Counted from the first letter of the stretch, positions 10,436 to 19,709 are shown. The stretch is DNA of 64,000 nucleotides from Pedobacter sp. PLR (GCF_026239675.1 NZ_JAPIVQ010000001.1:744001-808000), one strand, 5' to 3'. A program made the numbers and translations. The notes: generated by a model not told the origin, from the sequence alone.

Positions 10436-11707
10436 ATGGCCCTAAGTAGGATCTGGTCTGCATTCATTATCATTGCGATTGTAGTAGCCAGTATTAAGTG
10501 TTTCTTTTTCGGAGAAACAGAAATTTTCAACCTCATGATCATCGGAAAAGCCAGTGATCCAGGTAATGTATTAAAGGTAGATGGGATCATTGAAACCTGC
10601 TGGACTGCTGTAAATATCTGCCTAAAGCTGATTGGAATCATGGCCTTGTTTATGGGCTTTATGAGCATTGCTGAAAAAGCCGGAGGTATACGTTTACTAT
10701 CCAGAATCATCAGCCCCTTCTTTTCAAAACTTTTCCCTGATGTACCTAAAGGTCACCCGGCAACGGGCCATATGGTGATGAATTTTTCGGCAAACCTGTT
10801 AGGCCTCGACAATGCCGCCACCCCTTTCGGACTGAAAACCATGGAAAGTCTGCAGGAATTAAATCCAAGTAAAGACACTGCTTCCAATGCACAGATCATG
10901 TTTCTTTGCCTGCATGCTTCGGGATTAACCCTGATTCCGGTAAGTATCATCGCCGTGCGCGCTTCTTTAAATTCAGCAAATCCAACAGATATATTTATCC
11001 CTTGCATGATTGCTACTTTCGTAGCCACCATGGCCGCCATGTTTATCGTTTCTTTTAAACAAAAGATCAATATTTTTCAGCCGGTCATCATGGTCTGGGT
11101 ACTGAGCCTTTCCTCGATAATCGGTTTACTGGTACTTTACCTTACCAGTCTCAGCACTGCCGGACTGCAGCAGTTCTCCGGAATTCTAAGCAATGGGTTA
11201 TTATTATTGATTTTCCTGTTGATTGTTTTAGGTGGACTCTATAAAAACATCAACGTATATGATGCTTTTGTAGAAGGTGCAAAAGGCGGTTTTGACACCG
11301 CAATACGGATTATTCCTTACCTGGTGGGGATGTTAGTGGCTATCAGCTTACTCCGTACCAGTGGTACTTTTGATATTGTCATTAATGGTATTAAGCACGT
11401 TTGTACTACATTAGGTATGGATTCCCGTTTTATTGATGGTATACCAACAGCCTTAATCAGGCCATTAAGCGGAAGTGGTGCCAGAGGGATGATGATTGAT
11501 ACGATGAATACTCATGGTCCGGATTCCTTTGCCGGCAGATTATCTAGTATTCTACAAGGTTCTTCAGATACTACGTTTTACGTGATTGCGGTTTATTTTG
11601 GTGCGGTAAACGTGACCAATACGCGTTATGCCATTGGTGCGATGTTATTGGCAGATTTAGTGGGTGTATGTACCGCCATCGGCTTATGTTACCTGTTTTT
11701 CGGGTAA
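10436..11707 (+). CDS. SpmA/SpmB-like fused nucleoside-recognition (gate) membrane protein
   Basis: This 423-residue inner-membrane protein has about ten hydrophobic segments. The N-terminal half resembles spore maturation protein A, with NLLGLDNAATPFGLKTM and QIMFLCLHASGLTLIPVS. The C-terminal half resembles SpmB, with VYDAFVEGAKGGFDTAIRIIPYLVGML and ALIRPLSGSGARGMM. Fusion of the two halves is usual in Bacteroidota, which do not sporulate. Both halves belong to the gate/nucleoside-recognition family, and the transported substrate is unknown. The gene is monocistronic between two terminators. The ATG used keeps the first membrane segment intact; the next in-frame Met, at about residue 34, would remove it. 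Confidence 0.88.
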   Translation: MALSRIWSAFIIIAIVVASIKCFFFGETEIFNLMIIGKASDPGNVLKVDGIIETCWTAVNICLKLIGIMALFMGFMSIAEKAGGIRLLSRIISPFFSKLFPDVPKGHPATGHMVMNFSANLLGLDNAATPFGLKTMESLQELNPSKDTASNAQIMFLCLHASGLTLIPVSIIAVRASLNSANPTDIFIPCMIATFVATMAAMFIVSFKQKINIFQPVIMVWVLSLSSIIGLLVLYLTSLSTAGLQQFSGILSNGLLLLIFLLIVLGGLYKNINVYDAFVEGAKGGFDTAIRIIPYLVGMLVAISLLRTSGTFDIVINGIKHVCTTLGMDSRFIDGIPTALIRPLSGSGARGMMIDTMNTHGPDSFAGRLSSILQGSSDTTFYVIAVYFGAVNVTNTRYAIGAMLLADLVGVCTAIGLCYLFFG

Positions 11708-11782
11708 TTATCGCAGTTGTTTTGTTAAAACAGATTACATGCTGTGGGTTTAAGGTCTTTATGAAGGGTTAAATCAATACTC

Positions 11783-11826
11783 AATGAAAAGGGGTCTAAA
11801 ATCATGGTTTTAGACCCCTTTTCATT
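11783..11826. terminator. Bidirectional terminator between convergent genes
   Basis: A perfect 19-bp inverted repeat (core GAAAAGGGGTCTAAAA) with loop TCATGG. It has A/T-rich flanks on both sides, so it can serve both the SpmA/B-like gene (+) and the SusC-SusD operon (-). Confidence 0.92.
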
Positions 11827-11841
11827 GGTTAAAGCTATAAA

Positions 11842-13281
11842 TCAGGGCTTATCCCACCATACTCTTGAATTTAGGTTATCCGCGCCACCATAGGGGAACG
11901 CAGCAACTGCTGCACTATAATTCGCCCCGTTATTGGTGTTTTCTTGTGTAGGATACCCTTCCCTTCTTGGAATTGGCGCATTGTTGTTATTTGGTGCAGG
12001 GCTCAACAACGGAAAACCCGTTCTTCTCCATTCTGCCCATCCTTCATAGCCATGAAGAAATAGATGTACCCAACGCTGTTCCCCAATCTGACGTAAGGCA
12101 GTCGCAGGTTGATAAACCACTGGTGCCTGTGCCATAAACGCAGCTAATCCTACCGTACTGTTATTGTTCCACTGCAAAACAGACTGCTCAATCGCCATAT
12201 CATAATTCGTCTTTGCGACAGCATCTCCACCAGAAATCCAGCCTATTTTCGCAGCCTCTGCCTTCGCAAATAAAGCCTGTGCGTAAGTAACCAGGTAAAC
12301 CGGCGAATTCTGCTGACGAAGTGCCGTACCTAACAGTGAAAAGTTATTGATTACTACAGCTACAGAACCCGGCAATCCGTAATCTAAGCCCACATAATTA
12401 CCTGCCACATTTTTATCTGCAAAAACCGGCAATCTTGGGTCATTTAAAGGCAACATATAATCTACAATGGGCTTACTCACCGCAAACCACTTTCTATTTA
12501 ATCTGGTAAATGAGGTATACCAGTAGTTTTCATTTACCTTATCCGCCAGGTGATTGTACGTTAAATTATCATTGTTTTTATCCATAATCCCATTGGTCAG
12601 TGCTTTCTGAAATTCCGCGGTTCCTTTAGCTGCATCAACTTTAGAAAGCCTTAAAGCCATCAACAGATGAATCGTATTGCCCAGTTTTTTCCACCTGGCC
12701 ACATCACCATTATAAATGATATCATTTTTAATATTACCAGGCACAAAAGCTGCATTCGCCTCATCCAACAGTTTAAAAAGCCCGTCATACACTGCCTGTT
12801 GAGAATCATAGGCAGGCGTAAAATTCCCCGCTGCTTTTAAGGCCTGACTGAAAGGAATCGATCCCCAACGGTCGGTAATGTGCCATAAAAAATAAGCTTT
12901 CAGGATCTTGGCAACTGCAATCTGGTTCGCGACCGGCCCTTCATTAGGATCATTTGCAACTTCCATTGCCTTTTCCAAATTCATCAGCGGACCGGCATAG
13001 ATCAGGTAGAAATTAAAATTGACCGTATTGTAACGGCTATTTTCCGTGAAGGAAGTATTGGATAGGTATTGGGGATAATGCTCGCCGTAAATAGAGGCGG
13101 ACTTGTCGAAAGTAGTAGCGATATCCGCCAGACTTATTTGCGAATTCGCAATCAATTGTGTGGCCGAAGCCTTTACCGGATTGTTCGGATCTGTGTTGAT
13201 TGCATCATCAAACTTGTTGCAGGCACTTGTCAATGCGGCGAGCAAAAAGATCAGGTATATGGGTTTATTTATTTGTTTCAT
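11842..13281 (-). CDS. SusD/RagB-family nutrient-binding outer-membrane lipoprotein
   Basis: This 479-residue surface lipoprotein is the lid that captures ligand for the SusC transporter encoded just upstream. The leader ends in a lipobox with the acylated Cys at about residue 21 (LTSACNKFDD). The body has TPR-like helices, with SQISLADIATTFDK near the start and WVHLFLHGYEGWAEWRRTGFP near the end. The latter is typical of the SusD_2 subgroup, which is often found with orphan SusC partners. It starts 10 bases after the SusC stop, so the genes are translationally close. No glycoside hydrolase, lyase, peptidase or regulator lies beside the pair, so the ligand cannot be assigned. Confidence 0.93.
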   Translation of the reverse strand: MKQINKPIYLIFLLAALTSACNKFDDAINTDPNNPVKASATQLIANSQISLADIATTFDKSASIYGEHYPQYLSNTSFTENSRYNTVNFNFYLIYAGPLMNLEKAMEVANDPNEGPVANQIAVAKILKAYFLWHITDRWGSIPFSQALKAAGNFTPAYDSQQAVYDGLFKLLDEANAAFVPGNIKNDIIYNGDVARWKKLGNTIHLLMALRLSKVDAAKGTAEFQKALTNGIMDKNNDNLTYNHLADKVNENYWYTSFTRLNRKWFAVSKPIVDYMLPLNDPRLPVFADKNVAGNYVGLDYGLPGSVAVVINNFSLLGTALRQQNSPVYLVTYAQALFAKAEAAKIGWISGGDAVAKTNYDMAIEQSVLQWNNNSTVGLAAFMAQAPVVYQPATALRQIGEQRWVHLFLHGYEGWAEWRRTGFPLLSPAPNNNNAPIPRREGYPTQENTNNGANYSAAVAAFPYGGADNLNSRVWWDKP

Positions 13282-13291
13282 TTCTCTAAGG

Positions 13292-16200
13292 TTAAAATGT
13301 GAGGTTCAGATTAATGCCATACGATCGTACCGTTTGCAACTCTCCTTTTTCCAGCCAACTGATGGAAGCGCTTCCTGTAGAAAGTTCTGAAGGGTCTAAT
13401 CCTTTAGGTGCTTTTTGCCAGATCATTACTGGATTTCTGGCCATTACCGACACCTTGGCCGATTTAAAGGGGGTCTTTTTCAACAGATCTCCGGAAAAAT
13501 TATAACCCAGACTAACCTCCCTTAATTTGATGTAAGAAGCATCATACAGCCATTCCTCATAAATTTTGGTTCCAATATTGTTTCTGAAATAAGTCCTGGC
13601 ATCTACATAACCATTAAACTCTTGTCCGCCTACATTCTGGCCGGCAATCATGGTCCCTGGCGCATAGATTCCGTTCAATTTCACCCCTCCGCCTGTAGCC
13701 AAAGGATCACGTACATTTGAGCCTTTATCGTTCAATACCGCTGTTTCTGCGGCTTGCCCTGATTTAACGGCCAGCATTTTGGACCAGCTAAAGAATTGTC
13801 CGCCACTCTGAAAATCGATCATCGCCGAAAGGTCAAACTTCCCGATTTTGAAGTGATTCAGGAAACCTCCGGTAAATTCCGGCAACACGCTACCGAAATC
13901 ATGGTTGGTTTCTACGAGCGGCATATTATCGGAGCCCAACAGGATTTTCCCACTTTGTGGATCACGTTGATAGGCTTGCCCGACTAAACTTCCGAAGCCT
14001 TTATTTAGCGTCGCATTCAGGTAAATATTAACACTCGAATAGGTGTTCACATCTAACTGATAGACGGTTAAGTCTTTGTACAGTTCTTTAATCACGCTTT
14101 TATTTCTATTGAAATTAAGCGTAGCATCCCAACTAAATATTTTCGACTGAACCGGTGTTCCTGTTAAAGAAAACTCAATCCCTTTATTTTGAATCATCCC
14201 TGCATTGATCACATTTGAAGTGTAACCACTGGCTCCGGAAACAGACAAATCTATGATCTGATTCTTATTCTTTTGATTGTAATAAGTGAATTCCAGCCCC
14301 AGTCTGTTCTTTAGAAATTTCAGGTCTGTACCGATTTCAAAAGAGTGTGCAAAGGCTGGTTTAACATCTGGATTATTCAATTTATCAGGCACAAAAAGCG
14401 TGTTGATATTGGTGGTCGTATTTTTATAAACACTACCGGGAGAATAGGTATAGGCAATCTGATAAGGTTTTAGGTCTGATCCTGCAACCGCATAACTCGC
14501 TCTTAATTTACCAAAAGAAAGCGGTTCCCATTTGGTCAGCTGACTAAATACAAAACTTCCGGAAACCGATGGATACCAATAGGAATTGTTGTTTTTTGGC
14601 AAGGCCGAGGAGTTGTCATTTCTAATCGAGGCATCCAGGAAATAAGTGTCTTTATAACCAACTGAAGCCATCGCATAAGCACTTCTGATCTCTTTTCTTC
14701 TTTCATAAGATCTGCTGTCCGGCCGGTCTACAGACCCTGCAATATTGTAATAATCCGGACTGGACAATCCGCCTACAGTAGCCTGGAAAGTGGACGTAAA
14801 TTTCTCCGTGTAAAGGTTGGCACCAAAATTCCCGTTGATGGAGAAATCACCGAATTGCTTGTTGTATTGTGCTAAAAACTCATAATTATTATCGATGCCC
14901 TGATATTTCCCGACTGAATAACCTGGATCTAAACGTCCTCCAAGCGCTTCTTTATGCGTAATGTTTTGAATGTAACGATCGGTACGGGCGAAAGCACTTA
15001 ATTTCAATTCCGGCAATACCTGGTAGTTGAGGTTGACATCACCAAAAAGACGATCACGATTGTCGTTATTTAAACTTTTATACGCATCAAAAAAAGGATT
15101 GTTCCAATCACTGGGCTTGTTATTATCTGCGGTGATCATTCCGGTAACCGTGTTCGGATTCACGTTCCAGTTCAGAATTGTGCCGTCAGCATAACTGTAC
15201 CTGCGCAATTTATCCAGGTCTATGTTTCGTTGAAACCATTGTGTTGCTCCGGTAAATGAGCCTTGATAGCCCTGTACTGGACGTTGACCGCTATTATTCG
15301 CATAATTTCCATTCACACCAACGGTTAGTTTGTCGGTTAACTTCAGGTCTGAACTCAAGCTCAGATTATTGCGTTTCAACCATGTATTTGGAATGGTTCC
15401 ATTGATATATGCGTTGTTATAACTTAAACGGAAGGAAGAGTTCTCATTTCCTCCTGAAACTGACAAACTGTTATTGATGTTCAATCCTGTTTCATAAAAG
15501 TCTTTTATATTATCTGGCTGAGGAACAAAAGGCGATGCTTTTCCAAAGTCCGGGTCCTGAGGATAGAAACTATAGAACATCCTGACTGGCGTCCCATCCA
15601 TTCGGGGGCCCCAGCTTTCATCATTTCCATTTACATATTTCTCGCCATTGGCCAAAGTGAGGAAAGTTTGATTATTCCCTACGCCATAGGTATTTTGTAA
15701 TGGGGTAAAATTACTGACTTTCTCTAAAGAGAAACCTGAGTTAAACCGGACTTCGACTGATTTAGGTCCTTTCCTTCCTTTTTTCGTGGTGATCATGATG
15801 ACACCATTTTGTCCGCGGATACCGTATAATGCGGAGGCAGCAGGTCCTTTTAACACATTTAACGACTCGATATCTTCAGGATTGATATCCTGGGAGATGT
15901 TACCTAGATCCACTCCATTGCCTGAAGCAGTACTAAAGTTAGCGTCAGAAATAGGTGTGCCATCCACCACAATTAACGGCGCACCGTCTCCATTTAAGGA
16001 ATTGACTCCTCTGATTTTGATCTTCTGCGTACCGCCCATGCTTGCACCCGAAGAGCCAACTACTTGTACCCCGGCAATTTTACCGGCAAGGGAACCCAGT
16101 ACATTTTGCTCTTTCGTCATGGTCAGATTTTCGCCTTTTAAGCTTTGAGTGGCATAACCCAGGGATTTTTCACTACGCTTAATCCCGAGGGCTGTCACCA

Positions 16201-16516
16201 CGACTTCTCCAAGAGATTGCGCGTCCTGGGCCAGGGCGACGTTAATGGTAGTTCGGTTATTTATGGGGACTTCCTGTGTTAGATAACCCAGGTATTTTAC
16301 GACGAGTGTCGTGGCATTGGCCGGTAAAGTGAGACTGTAACTACCATCCGGTTGAGAAGAGGTTCCTGCACTGCTGCCTTTAACAAGGACACTAGCACCT
16401 GGAATCCCTGTTCCATTACTGGCGTCGCTGATCTTACCCTTCAAAATTTGTTGGGAAAAACCACTGAAAGCGAATAAAATGAAACAGGAACAAATGAGGG
16501 TGAATCTTTTGTTCAT
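13292..16516 (-). CDS. SusC/RagA-family TonB-linked outer-membrane transporter
   Basis: This 1074-residue TonB-dependent importer works with the SusD lipoprotein encoded next. It begins with a signal peptide (MNKRFTLICSCFILFAFSGFS), followed by a carboxypeptidase-D regulatory-like domain (about 22-105), the SusC signature SLGEVVVTALGIKRSEKSLG (about 110), the plug domain with NVLKGPAASALYGIRGQNGVI, and a long beta-barrel ending in an aromatic residue (NLTF). There is no N-terminal extension for anti-sigma signalling, so regulation through an ECF sigma/anti-sigma pair is not suggested. First gene of a two-gene operon. Confidence 0.96.
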   Translation of the reverse strand: MNKRFTLICSCFILFAFSGFSQQILKGKISDASNGTGIPGASVLVKGSSAGTSSQPDGSYSLTLPANATTLVVKYLGYLTQEVPINNRTTINVALAQDAQSLGEVVVTALGIKRSEKSLGYATQSLKGENLTMTKEQNVLGSLAGKIAGVQVVGSSGASMGGTQKIKIRGVNSLNGDGAPLIVVDGTPISDANFSTASGNGVDLGNISQDINPEDIESLNVLKGPAASALYGIRGQNGVIMITTKKGRKGPKSVEVRFNSGFSLEKVSNFTPLQNTYGVGNNQTFLTLANGEKYVNGNDESWGPRMDGTPVRMFYSFYPQDPDFGKASPFVPQPDNIKDFYETGLNINNSLSVSGGNENSSFRLSYNNAYINGTIPNTWLKRNNLSLSSDLKLTDKLTVGVNGNYANNSGQRPVQGYQGSFTGATQWFQRNIDLDKLRRYSYADGTILNWNVNPNTVTGMITADNNKPSDWNNPFFDAYKSLNNDNRDRLFGDVNLNYQVLPELKLSAFARTDRYIQNITHKEALGGRLDPGYSVGKYQGIDNNYEFLAQYNKQFGDFSINGNFGANLYTEKFTSTFQATVGGLSSPDYYNIAGSVDRPDSRSYERRKEIRSAYAMASVGYKDTYFLDASIRNDNSSALPKNNNSYWYPSVSGSFVFSQLTKWEPLSFGKLRASYAVAGSDLKPYQIAYTYSPGSVYKNTTTNINTLFVPDKLNNPDVKPAFAHSFEIGTDLKFLKNRLGLEFTYYNQKNKNQIIDLSVSGASGYTSNVINAGMIQNKGIEFSLTGTPVQSKIFSWDATLNFNRNKSVIKELYKDLTVYQLDVNTYSSVNIYLNATLNKGFGSLVGQAYQRDPQSGKILLGSDNMPLVETNHDFGSVLPEFTGGFLNHFKIGKFDLSAMIDFQSGGQFFSWSKMLAVKSGQAAETAVLNDKGSNVRDPLATGGGVKLNGIYAPGTMIAGQNVGGQEFNGYVDARTYFRNNIGTKIYEEWLYDASYIKLREVSLGYNFSGDLLKKTPFKSAKVSVMARNPVMIWQKAPKGLDPSELSTGSASISWLEKGELQTVRSYGINLNLTF

Positions 16517-16648
16517 GTGGTTAGTATTTTAGGTTTGGTACAGAAAAATACTAAAAAATGACAAGAAAATCAATAATTTGGAAGGTATAGAAGTATTTGA
16601 GACGAAGGTATTTCGGAATGAGGAACAAAAAACAGATTCAACGGAAAA

Positions 16649-16885
16649 CTAGCGTAGTTTACTGATTGATAAGTGATTAATAATTTGCTCCAATATCCTT
16701 GGTTCTACGCTGGTGTGTCTGGATGACCTCCAGGTACTGGAAGAATCAAGCCATACGCAGAAAGAATGGTAGCCATCTAATACCACCGCATAAGTTTCAT
16801 GGAAATCGTCTTGAATTCGCATGCAAAAACCATTCACAGGCTTGCCATGAATATCAAACTGAAAGTTGAGATAAGTGCTGAGCAT
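16649..16885 (-). CDS. Small hypothetical protein (78 aa)
   Basis: I do not recognise this family. The predicted protein is soluble, with aromatic and His-rich stretches and a basic, helical C-terminus, and has no signal peptide. A good -7 box (TAGATTTG on the minus strand, 16912-16919) lies 27 bases upstream, which supports it as an expressed gene. It stands between SusC and the divergent OsmC gene. It could still be a chance frame. Confidence 0.5.
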   Translation of the reverse strand: MLSTYLNFQFDIHGKPVNGFCMRIQDDFHETYAVVLDGYHSFCVWLDSSSTWRSSRHTSVEPRILEQIINHLSISKLR

Positions 16886-16911
16886 ATTTATAGTGGTTAG
16901 GTGAGTTATAA

Positions 16912-16919
16912 CAAATCTA
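16912..16919 (-). promoter_or_regulatory. Candidate -7 box for the 78-aa protein
   Basis: On the minus strand this reads TAGATTTG, a match to TAnnTTTG, placing a transcription start about 20 bases before the ATG at 16885. A -33 element is not obvious. Confidence 0.4.
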
Positions 16920-17062
16920 AGTTTGAAATGTTTAACTAATCTTAAGGAATTGATATTATATTGTAAAAATAACAGACGAATTATTGCACAATACCAAACG
17001 ATTTAAACATTGAGTTGTTGCAATATTTATATAAGCTATACTAATCCCTTATTTTCCCCAAT

Positions 17063-17467
17063 ATGTCAGCAAGCAAAATCACCGCAATTACCGAATTAGA
17101 CCAGTCTCATTACAAAACAAAGATCTATGCTGATGGCCATTTTATCTACGCGGATGAGCCGGAAGAGGTGGGTGGAACAGACGAAGGTATGTCGCCAGGT
17201 GCATTATTACTGGCAAGTTTAGGCAGTTGTACCGCCATTACGATCAGAATGTACGCAGACCGAAAAAAGATGAAGCTCGAAACAATCAAAGTGGAACTTG
17301 CCATTTGCAATGAAGAAGAAATGAGTAAGGAAACTACGATCACCAGAAAATTAACTTTTACCGGCGACTTGTCATCACAAGAGCATGACAGACTAATGCA
17401 GATTGCAGATAAATGTCCGATTCATAAGATTCTTAGTAATCCGATCAAAATAGAAACCAGCGTTTAA
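17063..17467 (+). CDS. OsmC/Ohr-family protein
   Basis: This 134-residue cytoplasmic protein of the OsmC family is probably a thiol-dependent peroxidase acting on organic hydroperoxides. It has the two conserved Cys: one in LASLGSCTAITIRMYADRK (about residue 58) and one in ADKCPIHKIL (about residue 122). The upstream GGTDEGMSPGALLLASLGSC context fits the OsmC/YhfA-type branch rather than Ohr itself. The length is normal. It stands alone, and I see no OhrR-like regulator. Confidence 0.92.
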   Translation: MSASKITAITELDQSHYKTKIYADGHFIYADEPEEVGGTDEGMSPGALLLASLGSCTAITIRMYADRKKMKLETIKVELAICNEEEMSKETTITRKLTFTGDLSSQEHDRLMQIADKCPIHKILSNPIKIETSV

Positions 17468-17568
17468 AAATGTAATTTCTTACAATCGAGTCATTTATTA
17501 GAATTATTTAATAATATACTAAATTAATTAGCATATTTACGGATTAAAATCACTCTTTTAAAGAAACT

Positions 17569-18939
17569 ATGCTGTACGCTGTTGTAGATATAGAAACCAC
17601 TGGCGGTCATGCTTCAGGAAATGGGATTACTGAGATTTCAATTCTGGTGCATGACGGCGTTTCTGTGGTAGATTCGTATGAAACACTGATCAATCCAGGA
17701 CAATATATACCCGGTCATATTGAGGCTTTAACTGGCATCAGTAATGATATGGTTGAAAAAGCACCGATGTTTCATGAGGTGGCTGAGGTCATTTATAACC
17801 TGTTACAGGATAAGATTTTTGTGGCTCACAATGTAAATTTCGACTTTTCTTTTATCAAACATAACCTCAGCGTTGCAGGTTACGATTTATCCAGTAAAAA
17901 GTTATGTACCGTAAGATTGAGCCGTAAAATATTACCGGGACATGCTTCCTATAGTCTCGGGAAATTATGTGCCGCCTTAAAGATTTCTTTAAATAACCGT
18001 CACAGGGCTGGTGGTGATGCTGCTGCAACCGCAGAATTGTTAAGTCTGTTACTACTTAGTGATTCGGAAGGGGTTATTCAGGCTTCGCTTAAAGTCGGTT
18101 CCAAAGAACAGGCACTCCCTCCTAACCTCCCAAAATCTCAGATAGATCAGCTTCCATTATGTCCGGGGGTCTATTATTTTAAAGACCAGAAGGGAAAAGT
18201 AATTTATATCGGAAAGGCGAAGAGCCTGAAGAAAAGAGTTTGTTCTCATTTTACAGGAAATAATACCGGAAAGCAGCGCCAGGATTTCCTTAAAGACATT
18301 TATACCATAGATTTTGAGGTTTGCGGGACTGAACTCATGGCTTTTATCCTGGAAGCTACGGAAATCAAAAGACTATGGCCGGAAAACAACCGTTCCCTAA
18401 AGCGTTACGAACAAAAATATGCACTCTACGCTTTTGAAGATCAAAAAGGCTATCTCAGATTGGGTCTGGATACTTTCAAGAAGAATATGCCGGTTTTATA
18501 TAGTTTCAATACTATTCTGGAAGGTCATCATGTGCTAAAGATTCTGATCAAAGATCATTTTCTATGCGAGAAGCTTTGCTATATCCAAAGTAAAAGACTG
18601 GCTTGTACGGGTCATGAAGAAGGAAATTGTAGTGGTGCCTGTCTGGGTAAGGAATCCGCTCCTGCTTATAATGTACGGGTAAAATATGCCATCGAACAGC
18701 TGAAAACCATGCTGCCCAGCTTTGCCATTTTAGATACCGGCAGAACAGAAGACGAACAAAGTTGTATCCTTGTGGAGCAGGGGAAATTATACGGTATGGG
18801 CTATATTTCTCAGTATTCGGATGTTAAAGAGCCGGGAATGTTGAAATCAGCCATGCAGCCTTTCCCTTCTAATGATTACATCATGCACCTGATTCTGGCA
18901 CATACCGAATTGCATCCACAAAAGCGTCTTGCGATCTAA
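17569..18939 (+). CDS. DEDDh exonuclease fused to a GIY-YIG (UvrC/Cho-like) nuclease
   Basis: This 456-residue two-nuclease protein probably acts in DNA repair. The N-terminal domain (about 1-170) is a DnaQ-type 3'-5' exonuclease with VVDIETTG (Asp7, Glu9), AHNVNFDFSF (Asp92) and HRAGGDA (His145, Asp150), so all DEDDh residues are present. The second domain (about 196-280) is GIY-YIG, with GVYYFKDQKGKVIYIGKAKSLKKRV, as in the UvrC N-terminus. A later Cys-containing part (about 345-370) resembles the segment that follows GIY-YIG in UvrC and Cho. There are no UvrB-binding, RNase H-like or HhH domains. The fusion is known in several phyla; its exact substrate is not settled from sequence. The 3' end overlaps the convergent YciI-like gene by 4 bases. 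Confidence 0.92.
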   Translation: MLYAVVDIETTGGHASGNGITEISILVHDGVSVVDSYETLINPGQYIPGHIEALTGISNDMVEKAPMFHEVAEVIYNLLQDKIFVAHNVNFDFSFIKHNLSVAGYDLSSKKLCTVRLSRKILPGHASYSLGKLCAALKISLNNRHRAGGDAAATAELLSLLLLSDSEGVIQASLKVGSKEQALPPNLPKSQIDQLPLCPGVYYFKDQKGKVIYIGKAKSLKKRVCSHFTGNNTGKQRQDFLKDIYTIDFEVCGTELMAFILEATEIKRLWPENNRSLKRYEQKYALYAFEDQKGYLRLGLDTFKKNMPVLYSFNTILEGHHVLKILIKDHFLCEKLCYIQSKRLACTGHEEGNCSGACLGKESAPAYNVRVKYAIEQLKTMLPSFAILDTGRTEDEQSCILVEQGKLYGMGYISQYSDVKEPGMLKSAMQPFPSNDYIMHLILAHTELHPQKRLAI

Positions 18940-19406
18940 TGACTATGCTTTTCTATTTTACTATGGATTTTCAGCGTTTCTTTTAATGCTGCTGAACCGT
19001 ACCATATAAATAGCTCAACATCCAACAATCTGGATTTAACTGCAGGATCTGTGCCCACTAATTGCTCCGCTTCGGCAATGGTAGGCACATCAAGAATGAA
19101 GATTCCACGATAGTTTTTATCATTTTTCCCCATTGGGCCAGCCACTACCAGCTTCCCTTTCTCTACCAATTTGCCGATATTTATCATGTGGCCAGCAAAT
19201 ACGCTATCTTGTTTTGTTTTCGAAAAACCCTTTTCAGTGCCTGTTTTTAAAATAGCAAGCACATAAGTCTTCATTCCGTACTCATCGGCATGAAGTTCCT
19301 TAGCTAGCTTCTCATCGTAGTTTTCATTGGTTTTTTGAGCTAAAACATCGGTATAAAAACCTGTAGTGCAACAGATTAACACGAAAAATAATTGTTTAAT
19401 GTTCAT
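18936..19406 (-). CDS. Secreted YciI-like protein
   Basis: This 156-residue protein has a signal peptide (MNIKQLFFVLICCTTGFYTDVLAQ) followed by a YciI-like alpha+beta domain: MKTYVLAILKTG, then HMINIGKLVEKGKLVVAGPMG, then a FILDVPTIAEAEQLVGTDPAV segment. YciI folds occur in many small enzymes, and the family itself has no settled general reaction. A secreted form is common in Bacteroidota. It stands alone and is convergent with the exonuclease/GIY-YIG gene, with a 4-base overlap of coding ends. Confidence 0.85.
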   Translation of the reverse strand: MNIKQLFFVLICCTTGFYTDVLAQKTNENYDEKLAKELHADEYGMKTYVLAILKTGTEKGFSKTKQDSVFAGHMINIGKLVEKGKLVVAGPMGKNDKNYRGIFILDVPTIAEAEQLVGTDPAVKSRLLDVELFIWYGSAALKETLKIHSKIEKHSH

Positions 19407-19530
19407 TTTAGACGAAACCAGAGGCTATATCCCCTACATTTCCATTCAACTAAATTACATTTTTTTTCACACTGTATCATCCTTAAAAGCAGGCAAATGC
19501 GCTTTAGAGGCAATGAAAATGCAAAATAGA

Positions 19531-19562
19531 TTTGTAGATGTTCATTATTACTCCTACATTTG
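19531..19562 (+). promoter_or_regulatory. Bacteroidota-type promoter of tRNA-Arg
   Basis: TTTG (19531-19534), a 20-base spacer, then TACATTTG (19555-19562): a full -33/-7 match to the phylum consensus. The predicted start lies about 15 bases before the tRNA. Confidence 0.75.
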
Positions 19563-19581
19563 TCGCACCAACAAGGGAAAC

Positions 19582-19655
19582 GCATCCATAGCTCAGCTGG
19601 ATAGAGCAACGGTTTTCTAAACCGTAGGTCATAGGTTCGAATCCTATTGGGTGTA
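19582..19655 (+). tRNA. tRNA-Arg (anticodon TCT)
   Basis: The 74-base sequence folds as a cloverleaf: acceptor GCATCCA/TGGGTGT (two G-T pairs), D arm GCTC...GAGC, anticodon stem ACGGT/ACCGT with loop TTTCTAA (anticodon TCT), T arm ATAGG-TTCGAAT-CCTAT, and discriminator A. CCA is not encoded. A canonical promoter precedes it and a terminator follows. I see no integrase or duplicated 3' end nearby, so the site does not appear to be an occupied attachment site. Confidence 0.95.
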
Positions 19656-19676
19656 CAAGATTTATTTCTTAATTAA

Positions 19677-19709
19677 AGGCGACGTTGCTCCAGACGTCGT
19701 CTTTTTTTT
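19677..19709 (+). terminator. Terminator after tRNA-Arg
   Basis: A 9-bp stem AGGCGACGT / ACGTCGTCT with one G-T pair and an 8-base loop, followed by a run of eight T. Confidence 0.85.

Noticed and set aside
19582..19655. tRNA-Arg as an attachment site for an integrated element
   Set aside because: No integrase, no duplicated tRNA 3' end and no block of foreign genes next to it.
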